Below are positions 36,074-45,714 of a stretch of 64,000 nt of DNA, piece after piece. Each line of letters begins with the position of its first letter. Position 1 is the first letter of the stretch. The position numbers and the translations under genes are program-made. The stretch comes from an uncultured Polaribacter sp. (GTDB taxonomy: Bacteria > Bacteroidota > Bacteroidia > Flavobacteriales > Flavobacteriaceae). The DNA lies in NCBI GenBank assembly GCA_947497755.1, contig CANMHT010000002.1, forward strand, positions 620,001 through 684,000, given 5' to 3'. The notes beneath the pieces are model-generated. The model saw nothing but the letters and a program-made list of their open reading frames with translations. It was not told where the DNA came from and did not search any database.

Positions 36074-36805
36074 ATGAATTTAATTGTTGATATAGGAAAT
36101 ACACGAGTGAAAGCAGCTGTTTTTGAGAATGATAGCTTGGTAGAGTTGAAGGCTTTTGATGAAGAAGAAATTTTTAAAAAAATTGATTTTTTTTTATCAA
36201 AGTATGCAATTAATGCAGCAATTTTATCATCTGTTAAGATTTTGTCAGAAGAATTTAGGCAATCTTTAGACTTAAAAATTCCTTTTTTAGTTTTAAATGC
36301 TGAAACTAAAGTGCCTTTTCAAAATAATTATGCCACACCAACTACATTAGGAGTAGATAGAATTGCGCTAATAGCAAATGCAGCGATAAAGTATTCAAAT
36401 AAAAATGTATTGGTAATAGACGCAGGAACTTGCATAACCTACGATTTTATTAATACAAATAATGAGTATTTAGGAGGAGCGATTTCTCCTGGTGTACAAA
36501 TGAGATATCAATCTCTAAATACTTTTACATCTAAGTTACCTTTGTTAGAAAAACAAGAAATAGATTTTACGATAGGGAATTCTACAGAAAATAGCATACA
36601 CTCTGGTGTAGTGAAAGGTATTGTGGGAGAAATTTCTTCCTTTATAAAGGATTATGAAATTGAAAATAAAGATTTAACAGTAGTTTTAACAGGTGGAGAC
36701 ACATATTTCTTGGCTAAACAATTAAAAAGTAGCATATTTGCCAATCCAAATTTCGTTTTGGAGGGATTAAATACAATTTTGATATATAATAGAGAGGGAT
36801 GCTAA
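36074..36805 (+). CDS. coaX: Type III pantothenate kinase
   Basis: A 243-residue ASKHA-fold kinase for the first step of coenzyme A synthesis. The N-terminal phosphate-binding motif is VDIGNTRVKAAVF, the central catalytic motif is VIDAGTCITYDF, and LGGAISPGVQMR and LTGGDTYFLA complete the type III pattern. It opens a seven-gene plus-strand run, overlapping the outer-membrane protein gene by seven bases. The rest of that run concerns the envelope, so coaX appears to be a passenger. Confidence 0.96.
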   Translation: MNLIVDIGNTRVKAAVFENDSLVELKAFDEEEIFKKIDFFLSKYAINAAILSSVKILSEEFRQSLDLKIPFLVLNAETKVPFQNNYATPTTLGVDRIALIANAAIKYSNKNVLVIDAGTCITYDFINTNNEYLGGAISPGVQMRYQSLNTFTSKLPLLEKQEIDFTIGNSTENSIHSGVVKGIVGEISSFIKDYEIENKDLTVVLTGGDTYFLAKQLKSSIFANPNFVLEGLNTILIYNREGC

Positions 36806-38082
36806 AGAGAATAATCTATATATTTTTACTACTAATTTCATTAACAACTTATGGGCAAAGAACGAGTTCTTCTCCATATTCGTTTTTTGGTATTGGACAG
36901 CAATACAATTCACAAACAGTTGAGCAAGCTAGTATGGGAGGTATTGGGGCTGCATATTCAAACTTTTACCACCTTAACTTTATCAACCCGGCTTCATTAG
37001 CAGATTTAAAATTTGCAACCTATACTATAGGGTTAAATTCAAGCAGTTTAACTGTAAAAGATTTTTCTGGTAAACAAAGCACAACATCAATAGGAATTTC
37101 TTATGCAAATATTGGCTTTCCAATTTCTAAAAATGCAGGACTTGCTTTTGGATTAAGACCAAATACAGCCGTGGGATACTCATTAATTAATATTATAAAT
37201 GATACTAATGGAGATCCACAAGAAGTAACTAGATTTTATGGGAGCGGGGGAACAAGTAAGATTTATGCTTCATTCGGAATTAAATTATTTAATGCAGTTA
37301 ACTTAGGTTTTGAAGCTGATTATGTTTTTGGTAAAACAGAAAATAATATCTTGAATCAGAAAGCTAATGTTCGTTTAGCAACAAAAAATAATGAAAGTGT
37401 AACAGTTAGAGGTGGAGGCTTAAAAATAGGAGCTATATATAAAAAAGTATTTAATAATAAATTGCAATTAAGTCTTGGGTCGTCAGTAAAATTAGAAAAT
37501 AACTTGACTACAAAAGGAAATGAATACTTATATTCTTTAGCAATTGGATCTAATGCGCAAGAAACACCTAAAGACACTCTTTATAACTCTTCAGTAAATG
37601 GAAAGCTTATAAACCCATTAAAAACGGTTTTAGGAGTTGGTTTAGGAAAAGCTGATAAGTGGTATGCAGGAATAGATTATGAATTTCAAAAGGCATTAGA
37701 TTTTCAAAGAACTTTGATATCTTCAAACCAAACATTTATATTTGGAGAGTCAAATAGAATTTCTATAGGAGGACATTATATACCTAGAGTAAATTCAATA
37801 ACTAGTTATTGGGAGAGAATTACTTATAGAGTTGGGCTTAGATTTGAAAATACAGGGCTTTTAGTGAAAGCTTCAAATTCTGCTGAATTTAATAAGATTA
37901 AGGACTTTGGCATATCTTTTGGTCTAGGATTACCATTAAAAGACCTTTCAAATTTAAATTTAGGGGTTGAGTATGGTAAAAAAGGATCAACAATTAATAA
38001 TTTAATACAGGAAAACTATTTCAATTTTAGACTAAGTTTGTCATTGAACGATAGATGGTTCCAGAAAAGAAAAATAAACTAA
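36799..38082 (+). CDS. Outer-membrane beta-barrel protein, unknown function
   Basis: A 427-residue exported protein: signal peptide MLKRIIYIFLLLISLTTYGQ, then a mature part with SSPYSFFGIGQQYNSQT and FINPASLADL, as in FadL/PorV-like Bacteroidota barrels, and alternating amphipathic strands to the end. The last residues (NDRWFQKRKIN) do not form the classical terminal Phe, so membrane insertion is not certain. It lies between coaX and a TPR protein, just before lptC; a role in lipid or LPS handling is possible but only suggested by the neighbours. Confidence 0.8.
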   Translation: MLKRIIYIFLLLISLTTYGQRTSSSPYSFFGIGQQYNSQTVEQASMGGIGAAYSNFYHLNFINPASLADLKFATYTIGLNSSSLTVKDFSGKQSTTSIGISYANIGFPISKNAGLAFGLRPNTAVGYSLINIINDTNGDPQEVTRFYGSGGTSKIYASFGIKLFNAVNLGFEADYVFGKTENNILNQKANVRLATKNNESVTVRGGGLKIGAIYKKVFNNKLQLSLGSSVKLENNLTTKGNEYLYSLAIGSNAQETPKDTLYNSSVNGKLINPLKTVLGVGLGKADKWYAGIDYEFQKALDFQRTLISSNQTFIFGESNRISIGGHYIPRVNSITSYWERITYRVGLRFENTGLLVKASNSAEFNKIKDFGISFGLGLPLKDLSNLNLGVEYGKKGSTINNLIQENYFNFRLSLSLNDRWFQKRKIN

Positions 38083-38095
38083 TATAAACCGACAG

Positions 38096-39454
38096 ATGAT
38101 GAAAAAAATTACTTTCATACTTGCAGCAATTGTTTTGCTATCAGCTTCAAAAGTAAATGCTCAAGCTTCTCAAGAGTGTACGATAAAGTATAACTTATTT
38201 AAAGGAGAAGTTCAAACTAAAAAATATGATGCCGCTTATCCTAAGTTACTTTCTTTAATGAATGACTGTCCTAAGTTATCTGTTAACATATATAAATATG
38301 GAGATAAATTAGCAAAAGCTAAATTAAAAGCAGGAGGAGATAAACAAGAATTTACTGCTTTGATTAAAAAGATTTATGAGCAAAGATTACAGTACTTTAA
38401 AAAAGACGAAGCTAAAGTACACAGTGATTATGCTACTTTCTTAGCGAAAAATAAATTAGCTTCTGATGCTGAGATTTTCGGATTATTAGAAAAAGCATAT
38501 AGTGTTTCACCTAAGGATATGAGTGTAAAAAACATTTATAAATATTTTAGTGGAGTAACTGAGAAAAATAAAGATTCGAATCCTCAAAAAGTTTTTGATA
38601 CTTACGATGATGTGTTAGAGTCAATCGGAGAAAAATTAGAAGATTATAGAAAAAAATTAAAGCCTTTATTAGAAGCTCAAACAAAAGGAGAAGGTTTAAG
38701 TAAAAAAGACGAAAGAAGATTAAATGCTTATACTAAAAACTCTAGTTTACTTGGTAGAGTAGAATCTGGATTAGATAAAATTATTATTGACTTATCTACT
38801 TGTGATAGATTAGTGCCATTATATACAAGAGATTTTGAAGCTAATAAAACTAATGCAAAATGGTTAAGTAGAGCAGTATCAAGAATGTTCTCTAAAAACT
38901 GTACAGATGAGCCTTTGTATGAAAAATTAGTAGAAGCGTGGGTTGCTGCAGATCCTTCGCCAAAAACAACAGTTTATTATGCCGGAATTTTATATAAAAA
39001 AGGTAAAGAAACTGAAGCAATGGAGTACTATAAAAAAGCTGTTGATCAAGAGCCAAATGCAAATGAAAAAGCAAAGAACTTATATAAAATTGCTCAATTA
39101 TTTGCTAAAAAAGGACAAAAATCTCAAGCTAGAACTTATGCTAGAAGAGCATTGCAAAATAACCCTAACTTTGGTAAAGCATATTTGTTAATTGCTAATT
39201 TATATGCAACAAGTGCTAACCAGTGTGGTTCTACAGAGTTTGAAAAAAGAATGGTGTATACAGCAGCTTTAAGACAAGCAAGAAGAGCTGCAGCTGTAGA
39301 TCCAAGTATTGGTTCTAAAGCCGCTAAGTATATCAAAAATTATGTTTCTCAAGAACCATCAAGAAAGCTATTGTTTAACCAAACAATTAAGCCAGGAACA
39401 CCACATACTATCAAATGTTGGATTAACGAAACCGTAAAAGTTTCTGCAAAATAA
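38096..39454 (+). CDS. Exported TPR protein
   Basis: A 452-residue protein with a signal peptide (ILAAIVLLSASKVNAQ). The body is nearly all alpha-helical, with tetratricopeptide repeats clearest at residues 290-385 (TTVYYAGILYKKGKETEAMEYYKKAV as part, and KARTYARRALQNNPNFGKAYLLIA-type). It contains several Cys residues that could form disulfides in the periplasm. It is three bases from lptC, which supports co-translation. I cannot assign a function; TPR proteins here commonly act as scaffolds in envelope assembly. Confidence 0.85.
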   Translation: MMKKITFILAAIVLLSASKVNAQASQECTIKYNLFKGEVQTKKYDAAYPKLLSLMNDCPKLSVNIYKYGDKLAKAKLKAGGDKQEFTALIKKIYEQRLQYFKKDEAKVHSDYATFLAKNKLASDAEIFGLLEKAYSVSPKDMSVKNIYKYFSGVTEKNKDSNPQKVFDTYDDVLESIGEKLEDYRKKLKPLLEAQTKGEGLSKKDERRLNAYTKNSSLLGRVESGLDKIIIDLSTCDRLVPLYTRDFEANKTNAKWLSRAVSRMFSKNCTDEPLYEKLVEAWVAADPSPKTTVYYAGILYKKGKETEAMEYYKKAVDQEPNANEKAKNLYKIAQLFAKKGQKSQARTYARRALQNNPNFGKAYLLIANLYATSANQCGSTEFEKRMVYTAALRQARRAAAVDPSIGSKAAKYIKNYVSQEPSRKLLFNQTIKPGTPHTIKCWINETVKVSAK

Positions 39455-39456
39455 AA

Positions 39457-40026
39457 ATGCGTTTACATACACATATAAACATAAAAAACATTGTTACTAT
39501 TAGTTTAGTAGCAATGTTTTTTTCTTGTGCTAATAATTCTGATCAGGTAAAAGATTTATTCTTAACAAAGAACATGCCTGTTGGTGTAGCAAAAGATACT
39601 TATCATGTGTATAAAGACTCTGGTCTTATCACTTCTAAATTAATAACGCCACTATTAAAAGATTTTAGTAATAGAAAAGAACATCCATATAACGAGTTTC
39701 CAGATGGATTGGTATTGATTTCGTTTACCAATAACGGAAAAGATTCTATTACTATTAGAGGAGATTACGGATTATCCTATTCTAAAACATTAATTTCTGA
39801 GCTAAAAGGAAATGTGGTCATCATTAATCATAAAGACAAATCGAAATTAGAAACAGAACAACTATTTTGGGATCAGAATACAGATTATTGTTACTCAGAA
39901 AAAAAGTTTACCTTAACTACAGAAACAGATGTGGTAAATGGAATTGGTTTTGAATCAAAAAAAGATTTGTCAAAATTTTTAGCAAAAAAAACAACTAGTC
40001 AACATCTTATAAACGAAAATAAATAA
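39457..40026 (+). CDS. lptC: LPS export protein LptC
   Basis: A 189-residue LptC-family protein that links the inner-membrane LPS extraction ABC transporter to the periplasmic bridge. The N-terminus has one hydrophobic segment with a lipobox-like LVAMFFSCANNS, so the Bacteroidota form may be a lipoprotein. The beta-jellyroll part has KDSGLITSKLITPLL, EFPDGLVLISF and KSKLETEQLFWDQ, matching the family's alternating strands. The gene is three bases after the TPR gene and overlaps the next small gene by one base. Confidence 0.88.
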   Translation: MRLHTHINIKNIVTISLVAMFFSCANNSDQVKDLFLTKNMPVGVAKDTYHVYKDSGLITSKLITPLLKDFSNRKEHPYNEFPDGLVLISFTNNGKDSITIRGDYGLSYSKTLISELKGNVVIINHKDKSKLETEQLFWDQNTDYCYSEKKFTLTTETDVVNGIGFESKKDLSKFLAKKTTSQHLINENK

Positions 40027-40220
40027 TGAATACTCTTTGGAAATATTTGCAGTATGGCTACTTGGTAGTTGGAATCATATTTTTGGTTGAAGCAATTTTA
40101 GCTTGGAATGAAGACAGACAAAAAGCTTATTTAATGATTGGTTTTTCTGTTTTTATTACCTTAGTGTTTTTCTTTAAAAGACGTTTTAGAAGAAAAGTAG
40201 AGTCAAGAAACAAACAGTAA
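40026..40220 (+). CDS. Small two-helix membrane protein
   Basis: A 64-residue protein with two hydrophobic segments (about residues 9-24 and 35-50) and a strongly basic tail (KRRFRRKVESRNKQ). One-base overlap with lptC and eight bases to the CNNM/CBS gene place it inside the envelope operon. Similar tiny genes are found at this place in related genomes, as far as I recall; no function is known. Confidence 0.75.
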   Translation: MNTLWKYLQYGYLVVGIIFLVEAILAWNEDRQKAYLMIGFSVFITLVFFFKRRFRRKVESRNKQ

Positions 40221-40228
40221 AAAAATAG

Positions 40229-41494
40229 ATGGAAACCCAAATAGCAATTATTGTTATTTCAATTTTACTATCGGCATTTTTCTCAGGAATGGAAATTGCT
40301 TTTGTTTCTGCTAATAAACTACACATAGAGTTAGAAAAGAAAAAGGATGGCTTTATCGCTAATATTCTTCGAAAGCTAACTAATAAATCTTCAAAATTTA
40401 TAACAACCATGCTAGTAGGTAATAATATTGCCTTGGTTGTATATAGTATTTATATGGGAGATTTTTTGTTAGGATTTCTTCCTGTTGATGGCCTTAATGA
40501 TTTTTCTGTATTACTAATACAAACAGTAATTTCTACGCTATTAATTTTAGTTTCTGCTGAGTTTTTACCTAAAGCTATTTTTAGAATTTATGCAAACGAA
40601 GCACTGCGCTTTTTTGCCTTGCCAGCATATTTCTTTTTTCTGATATTTCATTTCTTTTCTGCATTAATTACCAAAATATCAGATTTCTTTTTACGTGTGT
40701 TTTTTAAAACAAATTCTGATGAAGAACAAACAGAATTTAGTAAAGAAGAACTAGGAAATTATATTAATGAACAAATGGAAATAGGAAATACTGATGAAGA
40801 AGTAGATTCTGAAATTCAGATTTTTCAAAATGCATTGGAGTTTCATAAAGTAAAAGCCAGAGAAATTATGGTTCCTAGAACAGAAATAATGGCAGTAGAA
40901 ATTCATGAAACTATTTTAAATCTTAGAAAGATATTTGTTGAAACAGGTTATTCAAAAATTTTAGTTTACAAAAGTTCATTAGATGATATTGTTGGGTATG
41001 TAAATGCTTTTGAACTTTTTAAAAAGCCCAAAACCATACGTTCGGTTTTATTACCTATAGAAATAGTTCCTGAATCTATGTTTATTCACGATGTATTAAA
41101 TACATTGATGAGAAAAAGAAAAAGTGTTGCTATTGTTTTAGACGAATATGGAGGTACTTCTGGAATGATTACTGTAGAAGATGTTGTAGAAGAGTTGTTT
41201 GGAGAAATTGAAGACGAACACGATTCACAAGAATTATTAGAAGAAAAAATAAACGATGTTCACTATCATTTTTCTGCAAGATTAGAAGTAGATTATTTAA
41301 ATGAAGAATACGATTTAAATATCCCAAAAGAAGAAGCGTATGAAACTCTAGGAGGTTTTATTATCAATCATACAGAAAATATTCCTGAGTTAAATGAAGA
41401 GATTCATATAGAGAATTTTATCATCAAAATTTTAAAAGTAAGCTCTTCGAAAATCGAAGAAATTTCCTTTAAAATTCTCAATGCAGAGGATTAA
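40229..41494 (+). CDS. CNNM/CBS-domain membrane protein (hemolysin C/CorC-like)
   Basis: A 421-residue protein with an N-terminal CNNM (DUF21) membrane domain of four helices (residues 1-165; LLSAFFSGMEIAFVSANK is the signature), a pair of CBS domains (about 195-325, with the linking VPRTEIMAV and LDEYGGTSGMITVEDVVEELFGEI) and a C-terminal CorC_HlyC domain. The family moves or senses divalent cations such as magnesium; gliding protein GldE is one flavobacterial member, but I cannot tell if this is that protein. It is in the coaX-lptC-PpiD operon. Confidence 0.92.
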   Translation: METQIAIIVISILLSAFFSGMEIAFVSANKLHIELEKKKDGFIANILRKLTNKSSKFITTMLVGNNIALVVYSIYMGDFLLGFLPVDGLNDFSVLLIQTVISTLLILVSAEFLPKAIFRIYANEALRFFALPAYFFFLIFHFFSALITKISDFFLRVFFKTNSDEEQTEFSKEELGNYINEQMEIGNTDEEVDSEIQIFQNALEFHKVKAREIMVPRTEIMAVEIHETILNLRKIFVETGYSKILVYKSSLDDIVGYVNAFELFKKPKTIRSVLLPIEIVPESMFIHDVLNTLMRKRKSVAIVLDEYGGTSGMITVEDVVEELFGEIEDEHDSQELLEEKINDVHYHFSARLEVDYLNEEYDLNIPKEEAYETLGGFIINHTENIPELNEEIHIENFIIKILKVSSSKIEEISFKILNAED

Positions 41495-41594
41495 TTAAAC
41501 CAATCTAAATTCCTGCTAAATAATTGTTACTTAGCTGTTGCATTATTTAATACGAAATTGTATTTTCGCTCACTGTAAATTAAATAAATGACGT

Positions 41595-43709
41595 ATGGCA
41601 ATTTTATCTAAAATTAGAGAGCGTTCAATGGCGTTAATCCTAGTAATCGGATTGGCATTATTTGCTTTTGTATTAGATCCTTCAAGTATCCAAGATTTTT
41701 TCAACTCAACTAAAGTAAATACAGTTGGAGAAGTTGGTGATGAAACAATTTCAAGAAAAGAATTTAGTGAAGCTTTAGAAGCTTATAAAGCACAAGTAGG
41801 TAGTAGACTTACAGATATGCAAGCTTCTAAGCAAGTTTGGAATAATTTAATCAGACAAAAAATATACAAGGCTCAATTAGCAGAGGCTGGAATTGAAGTA
41901 GGAGAGAATGATGTTTGGAGTGCTTTAATTGAAAATCCTTCTGTTAAAAACAATCCACAGTTTTTAAATGAAGCTCAATTATTTGATGAAGCTAAATTAA
42001 GAGAATACTTAGCGTTAACTAAATCTGATAATCCTGCATTATGGAATCAATGGTCTTCTTTTATGGGACAAATTAAAACTGGTTTAGAAAATACTACTTA
42101 TAACAATTTAATTACTGCTGGTTTAGGAGCTTCTTTAAAAGAAGGAGAATTAGAGTATTTAAATAACAATACAAAAATGGATGCTCAATTCGTTTATGTT
42201 CCTTTTGCTTCTATTTCTGATAGTTTAGTAAAGGTAGATAAATCTGAGATTGCTGCTTACATTAAGAAAAACCCTAAGACGTTTAAAGTTGAAGCTTCTG
42301 CAGATTTAAGATATGTAAAATTTAATATTGTTCCTACTAAAGGAGATGAGGATGCAATTAAAGCTGAAGTAGCTGATTTATTAAATGATAAAAACGGAGT
42401 TAAAGGTTTAAAGAATACAGAAAATGCTGTTGAGTTTATTGCAGAAAATGGTTCTGATATAGCAATTGATAATAACTACAACTATAAGAACACTGTTTCT
42501 GTAGCAATTGCAGACGCAGTATTTAAAGGTAAAGTTGGAGACGTTTTTGGACCGTATAAAGATAGAGGATACTTTAAAGTATCTAAATTAACAGAAGTAG
42601 TTCAAATTCCAGATTCAGTAAAAGGAGCACATATTTTAATTCCTTTTGTTGGTTCACAATCTGCTTCTCAAACAACTACAAAAACAGAAGAGCAAGCTAA
42701 AAAGTCTGCTGATAGTATCTTTAAATTAGTTAGAAGAAACAAAACAAAATTTGCTGCTATTGCTGATGAAATCAATCCTGATGGAACAAAAGGGAAAGGT
42801 GGAGAAATTAGTTGGATTACAGTTGCACAAGCGTTTAATTTAGATAAACCTTTTGGAGAAGCATTGTACTTTGGTAAAAAAGGAGATATCAAAGTGGTAA
42901 AAACGAAATTTGGATACCATATTATTAGAATTGACGAATCTAAAAATAAACAACAAGCAGTAAAATTAGCAACATTCGGAAGAAAGATTGAAGCTTCTCA
43001 AGCTACAGAAAATACCATTTTCCAAAATGCAGAAACATTTGCATTGGCATTAGCTAACGGAGGAAAATTTGATGATGTTGTAAAAGAGAAAGGATTAACT
43101 CCTCAATCTGCTTTTAGTTTAAAAGTGTTAGATGAAACAGTTCCTGGAATTGGAAATCAAAGAGACATGGTAACTTGGGCAAACCAATCAGAAAATAAAG
43201 TGGGAGCTTATAAGAGATTTGATACAAATACTGGTTATGTTGTTGCTGTAATTACAAATAAGACAGTAAAAGGTTTAATGACTCCAGCTAAAGCAGCTGC
43301 AAGAGTAAGACCAATTTTAATGAACGAAAAGAAAGCAGCTATCATTAATAAAACAATGCAAGGTGCTACTTTAGCAGATATTGCATCAGCTTCTAAACAA
43401 ACTGTTAAAACTGCGAATGCTGTTTCTATGCAATCTCCACTGCTTTCTGGAGTTGGATTTGAACCAAAAATTATTGGAGCAATGTTTACTGCTAAAGAAA
43501 ATACTGTATTTAATAATGTAGAAGGAACGAATGGTGTTTTTGCTTTTGTAGTTACTAAAAGAGAAAAGCCTACGGCATTACCTAATTATGATACGTATAG
43601 AAAGCGTATTGCTGATCAAAGAAAAGGGCAAACAGGTTTAATGTACAATGCCATTAAGGATGCTGCAAAAATTGAAGACAATAGAGCTACTTTTTACGGA
43701 ATTGAGTAA
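41595..43709 (+). CDS. PpiD/SurA-type peptidyl-prolyl cis-trans isomerase
   Basis: A 704-residue membrane-anchored periplasmic foldase. One N-terminal membrane helix (MALILVIGLALFAFVLDP) is followed by a SurA_N-like helical domain (SRKEFSEALEAYKAQVGS) and a parvulin domain at about residues 345-455 (GAHILIPF, EINPDGTKGKGGEISWI, TKFGYHIIRIDE). It helps fold outer-membrane and exported proteins. A 100-base gap separates it from the CNNM gene, so it might have its own promoter. A terminator follows. Confidence 0.93.
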   Translation: MAILSKIRERSMALILVIGLALFAFVLDPSSIQDFFNSTKVNTVGEVGDETISRKEFSEALEAYKAQVGSRLTDMQASKQVWNNLIRQKIYKAQLAEAGIEVGENDVWSALIENPSVKNNPQFLNEAQLFDEAKLREYLALTKSDNPALWNQWSSFMGQIKTGLENTTYNNLITAGLGASLKEGELEYLNNNTKMDAQFVYVPFASISDSLVKVDKSEIAAYIKKNPKTFKVEASADLRYVKFNIVPTKGDEDAIKAEVADLLNDKNGVKGLKNTENAVEFIAENGSDIAIDNNYNYKNTVSVAIADAVFKGKVGDVFGPYKDRGYFKVSKLTEVVQIPDSVKGAHILIPFVGSQSASQTTTKTEEQAKKSADSIFKLVRRNKTKFAAIADEINPDGTKGKGGEISWITVAQAFNLDKPFGEALYFGKKGDIKVVKTKFGYHIIRIDESKNKQQAVKLATFGRKIEASQATENTIFQNAETFALALANGGKFDDVVKEKGLTPQSAFSLKVLDETVPGIGNQRDMVTWANQSENKVGAYKRFDTNTGYVVAVITNKTVKGLMTPAKAAARVRPILMNEKKAAIINKTMQGATLADIASASKQTVKTANAVSMQSPLLSGVGFEPKIIGAMFTAKENTVFNNVEGTNGVFAFVVTKREKPTALPNYDTYRKRIADQRKGQTGLMYNAIKDAAKIEDNRATFYGIE

Positions 43710-43736
43710 ATAGCATAGTCTTTATTTAATAATATA

Positions 43737-43767
43737 AAACCGAATCTAATTAGATTCGGTTTTTTTA
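43737..43767 (+). terminator. Intrinsic terminator after the foldase gene
   Basis: ACCGAATCTA (43739-43748) and TAGATTCGGT (43751-43760) form a 10-bp stem followed by seven T, 28 bases after the stop. Confidence 0.9.
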
Positions 43768-43795
43768 TAGAGTCACTTTAAAGTATATCAAAAAT

Positions 43796-43828
43796 AAAAA
43801 GCCTCGCAAAATCAGTTGCGAGGCTTTT
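43796..43828 (-). terminator. Intrinsic terminator after rho
   Basis: GCCTCGCAA (43801-43809) pairs with TTGCGAGGC (43815-43823), extended by A5/T5; the minus-strand U-run follows at 43800 downward. It lies 26 bases after the rho stop. Confidence 0.9.
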
Positions 43829-43853
43829 TACTAATTAGTTATTCTCTAGGTGT

Positions 43854-45506
43854 TTAACCATTCATAGAAATTAAAAATTCTTGATTGTTTTTAGAGAACT
43901 TAATTCTTTCATTGATAAACTCCATCGCTTCTACAGGATTCATATCAGCTAAATATTTACGCAATACCCACATTCTTTGAACTGTTTTGTCATCAAGTAG
44001 TAAGTCATCTCTACGAGTACTAGATTTAATTAAATCAATAGCAGGGTAAATTCTACGGTTAGCAATATTACGTTCTAATTGTAACTCCATATTACCAGTA
44101 CCTTTAAATTCTTCAAAGATAACTTCATCCATTTTAGAACCTGTTTCTGTTAAGGCAGTAGCAATAATGGTTAACGAACCACCATTTTCTATATTTCTAG
44201 CAGCACCAAAGAAACGTTTTGGTTTGTGTAATGCATTAGCATCAATACCTCCAGATAAGATTTTACCAGAAGCAGGAGCTACAGTATTGTATGCTCTTGC
44301 CAAACGTGTAATAGAATCTAAAAGAATAACCACATCGTGTCCGCATTCTACCAAACGTTTTGCTTTTTCTAGTACAATATTTGCAACACGTACATGTTTA
44401 TCAGCAGGTTCGTCAAAAGTAGAAGCAACAACTTCTCCTTTTACACTACGTTGCATATCAGTTACCTCTTCAGGTCTTTCATCAATTAATAAAACGATTT
44501 GATATACTTCTGGATGATTGGCAGCAATCGCATTAGCAACATCCTTTAAAAGCATAGTTTTACCAGTTTTTGGCTGTGCTACAATCATTCCACGTTGTCC
44601 TTTTCCAATTGGAGAAAACAAATCAATAATTCTTGTAGATAAAGAGCTACCTCTTTCTGCTAAATCAAATTTTTCTTGAGGAAATAACGGTGTTAAATGC
44701 TCAAAAGAAACTCTATCTCTAACAACATTAGGGTTTAATCCATTAATTTTAGAAACTCTAATTAATGGAAAATATTTTTCACCTTCTTTAGGAGGCCTTA
44801 CATTTCCTTTTACTGTATCTCCAGTTTTTAAACCAAATAATTTAATTTGTGATTGAGATACATAAATATCATCTGGAGAAGATAAATAATTATAATCAGA
44901 AGAGCGTAAGAAACCATAGCCATCAGGCATCATTTCTAATACTCCTTCGCTTTCTATAATACCATCAAATTCAAAATCAGGGTCTTTGTATCTGCTATTA
45001 CTTTTATTGCCTTTAGCAACTTTTTCTCTTTGCTGATTGCCTCTGTTTTTGTGTTGATTGTTATTGTTGTTTTTTTGCCTGTGATTGTTTTGGTTGGTAT
45101 TTACAGGCTTTTTTTCTTCTTTCTTTTCCTCCCTTTTTGTTTCTGTAGTTTCTTCTTTTTGAGGAGTAGCTTTACTTGGGGGAGTTTTTTTATCTGCAGT
45201 TGCAGTCTCTTGTTTTATCTCTTTCTTTTTAGGTTGCTCTTTTTTTGGAGGATCTTTTTTTTCAGTAGCGCTTGTTGTAGTTGCTTCTTTGCTTTTTTCT
45301 GCCGGAGTTTTTTTTACAACTCTCTTTCGTTTAGGTTTGGCAGGTTTGGGTTTGTCTTGACTTGCCAAGTTGGAGGCTTGAGTGTCAAGAATTTGATACA
45401 CAAGATCAAGTTTTTTTAACTGACTTGTTCTTTTTAAACCGATGGTTTTTGCAATTTCTTGTAGTTCAACAAGTGTTTTCGCTTTTAGTTCAGAAATTTC
45501 GAACAT
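43854..45506 (-). CDS. rho: Transcription termination factor Rho
   Basis: A 550-residue Rho, longer than the E. coli protein (419) because of an insert of about 110 residues after the N-terminal Rho_N helix bundle. The insert (about 50-165) is very rich in Lys, Glu, Thr, Gln and Asn and is probably disordered and RNA-binding. The cold-shock-like RNA domain ([21 protein letters not shown]) and RecA-type ATPase follow, with the P-loop [14 protein letters not shown], Walker [17 protein letters not shown] and the R-loop GKGQRGMIV. The protein unwinds RNA-DNA hybrids and ends transcription. A promoter about 130 bases upstream implies a long leader. Confidence 0.97.
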   Translation of the reverse strand: MFEISELKAKTLVELQEIAKTIGLKRTSQLKKLDLVYQILDTQASNLASQDKPKPAKPKRKRVVKKTPAEKSKEATTTSATEKKDPPKKEQPKKKEIKQETATADKKTPPSKATPQKEETTETKREEKKEEKKPVNTNQNNHRQKNNNNNQHKNRGNQQREKVAKGNKSNSRYKDPDFEFDGIIESEGVLEMMPDGYGFLRSSDYNYLSSPDDIYVSQSQIKLFGLKTGDTVKGNVRPPKEGEKYFPLIRVSKINGLNPNVVRDRVSFEHLTPLFPQEKFDLAERGSSLSTRIIDLFSPIGKGQRGMIVAQPKTGKTMLLKDVANAIAANHPEVYQIVLLIDERPEEVTDMQRSVKGEVVASTFDEPADKHVRVANIVLEKAKRLVECGHDVVILLDSITRLARAYNTVAPASGKILSGGIDANALHKPKRFFGAARNIENGGSLTIIATALTETGSKMDEVIFEEFKGTGNMELQLERNIANRRIYPAIDLIKSSTRRDDLLLDDKTVQRMWVLRKYLADMNPVEAMEFINERIKFSKNNQEFLISMNG

Positions 45507-45538
45507 TGTTAAATTGTTAAATTAATTTTATGAAGGGT

Positions 45539-45559
45539 ATTCTTAAATTTTTTAAGAAT
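45539..45559 (-). promoter_or_regulatory. Hairpin in the rho leader
   Basis: ATTCTTAAA (45539-45547) and TTTAAGAAT (45551-45559) form a 9-bp stem with a three-base loop, 32 bases before the rho ATG, in the leader predicted from the promoter at 45636-45664. Confidence 0.5.
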
Positions 45560-45635
45560 GTTTGATGTAAATTTTCTTTGATAAATGGCTTTATAAAGTA
45601 ATTATAAAACCGTTTGTGTAGTTGAATAATACAAG

Positions 45636-45664
45636 CAAATATATAGAATTATTTTTAACTACAA
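45636..45664 (-). promoter_or_regulatory. Promoter of rho
   Basis: Minus strand TTG (45664-45662), 18 bases, TATATTTG (45643-45636): both elements match with good spacing. The start of rho lies 130 bases beyond the -7 box. Confidence 0.6.
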
Positions 45665-45689
45665 AGTTTCTTTTTAAAAAAGAATGTTT

Positions 45690-45697
45690 TACTTTTG
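45690..45697 (+). promoter_or_regulatory. Candidate -7 box for the DUF4293 gene
   Basis: TACTTTTG matches TAnnTTTG, 17 bases before the ATG at 45715. Its presence shows that an upstream in-frame extension of the gene would overlap the promoter and is unlikely. Confidence 0.5.
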
Positions 45698-45714
45698 CTA
45701 TCCAAATCAAAAAA

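Noticed and set aside
45030..45419. A 129-residue plus-strand frame rich in Phe, Leu and Cys
   Set aside because: It is the antisense shadow of the lysine/glutamate-rich insert of Rho; composition is explained by that.
45622..45714. An N-terminal extension of the DUF4293 protein
   Set aside because: The family starts with MIQRIQTLY, and a -7 box lies within the extension.
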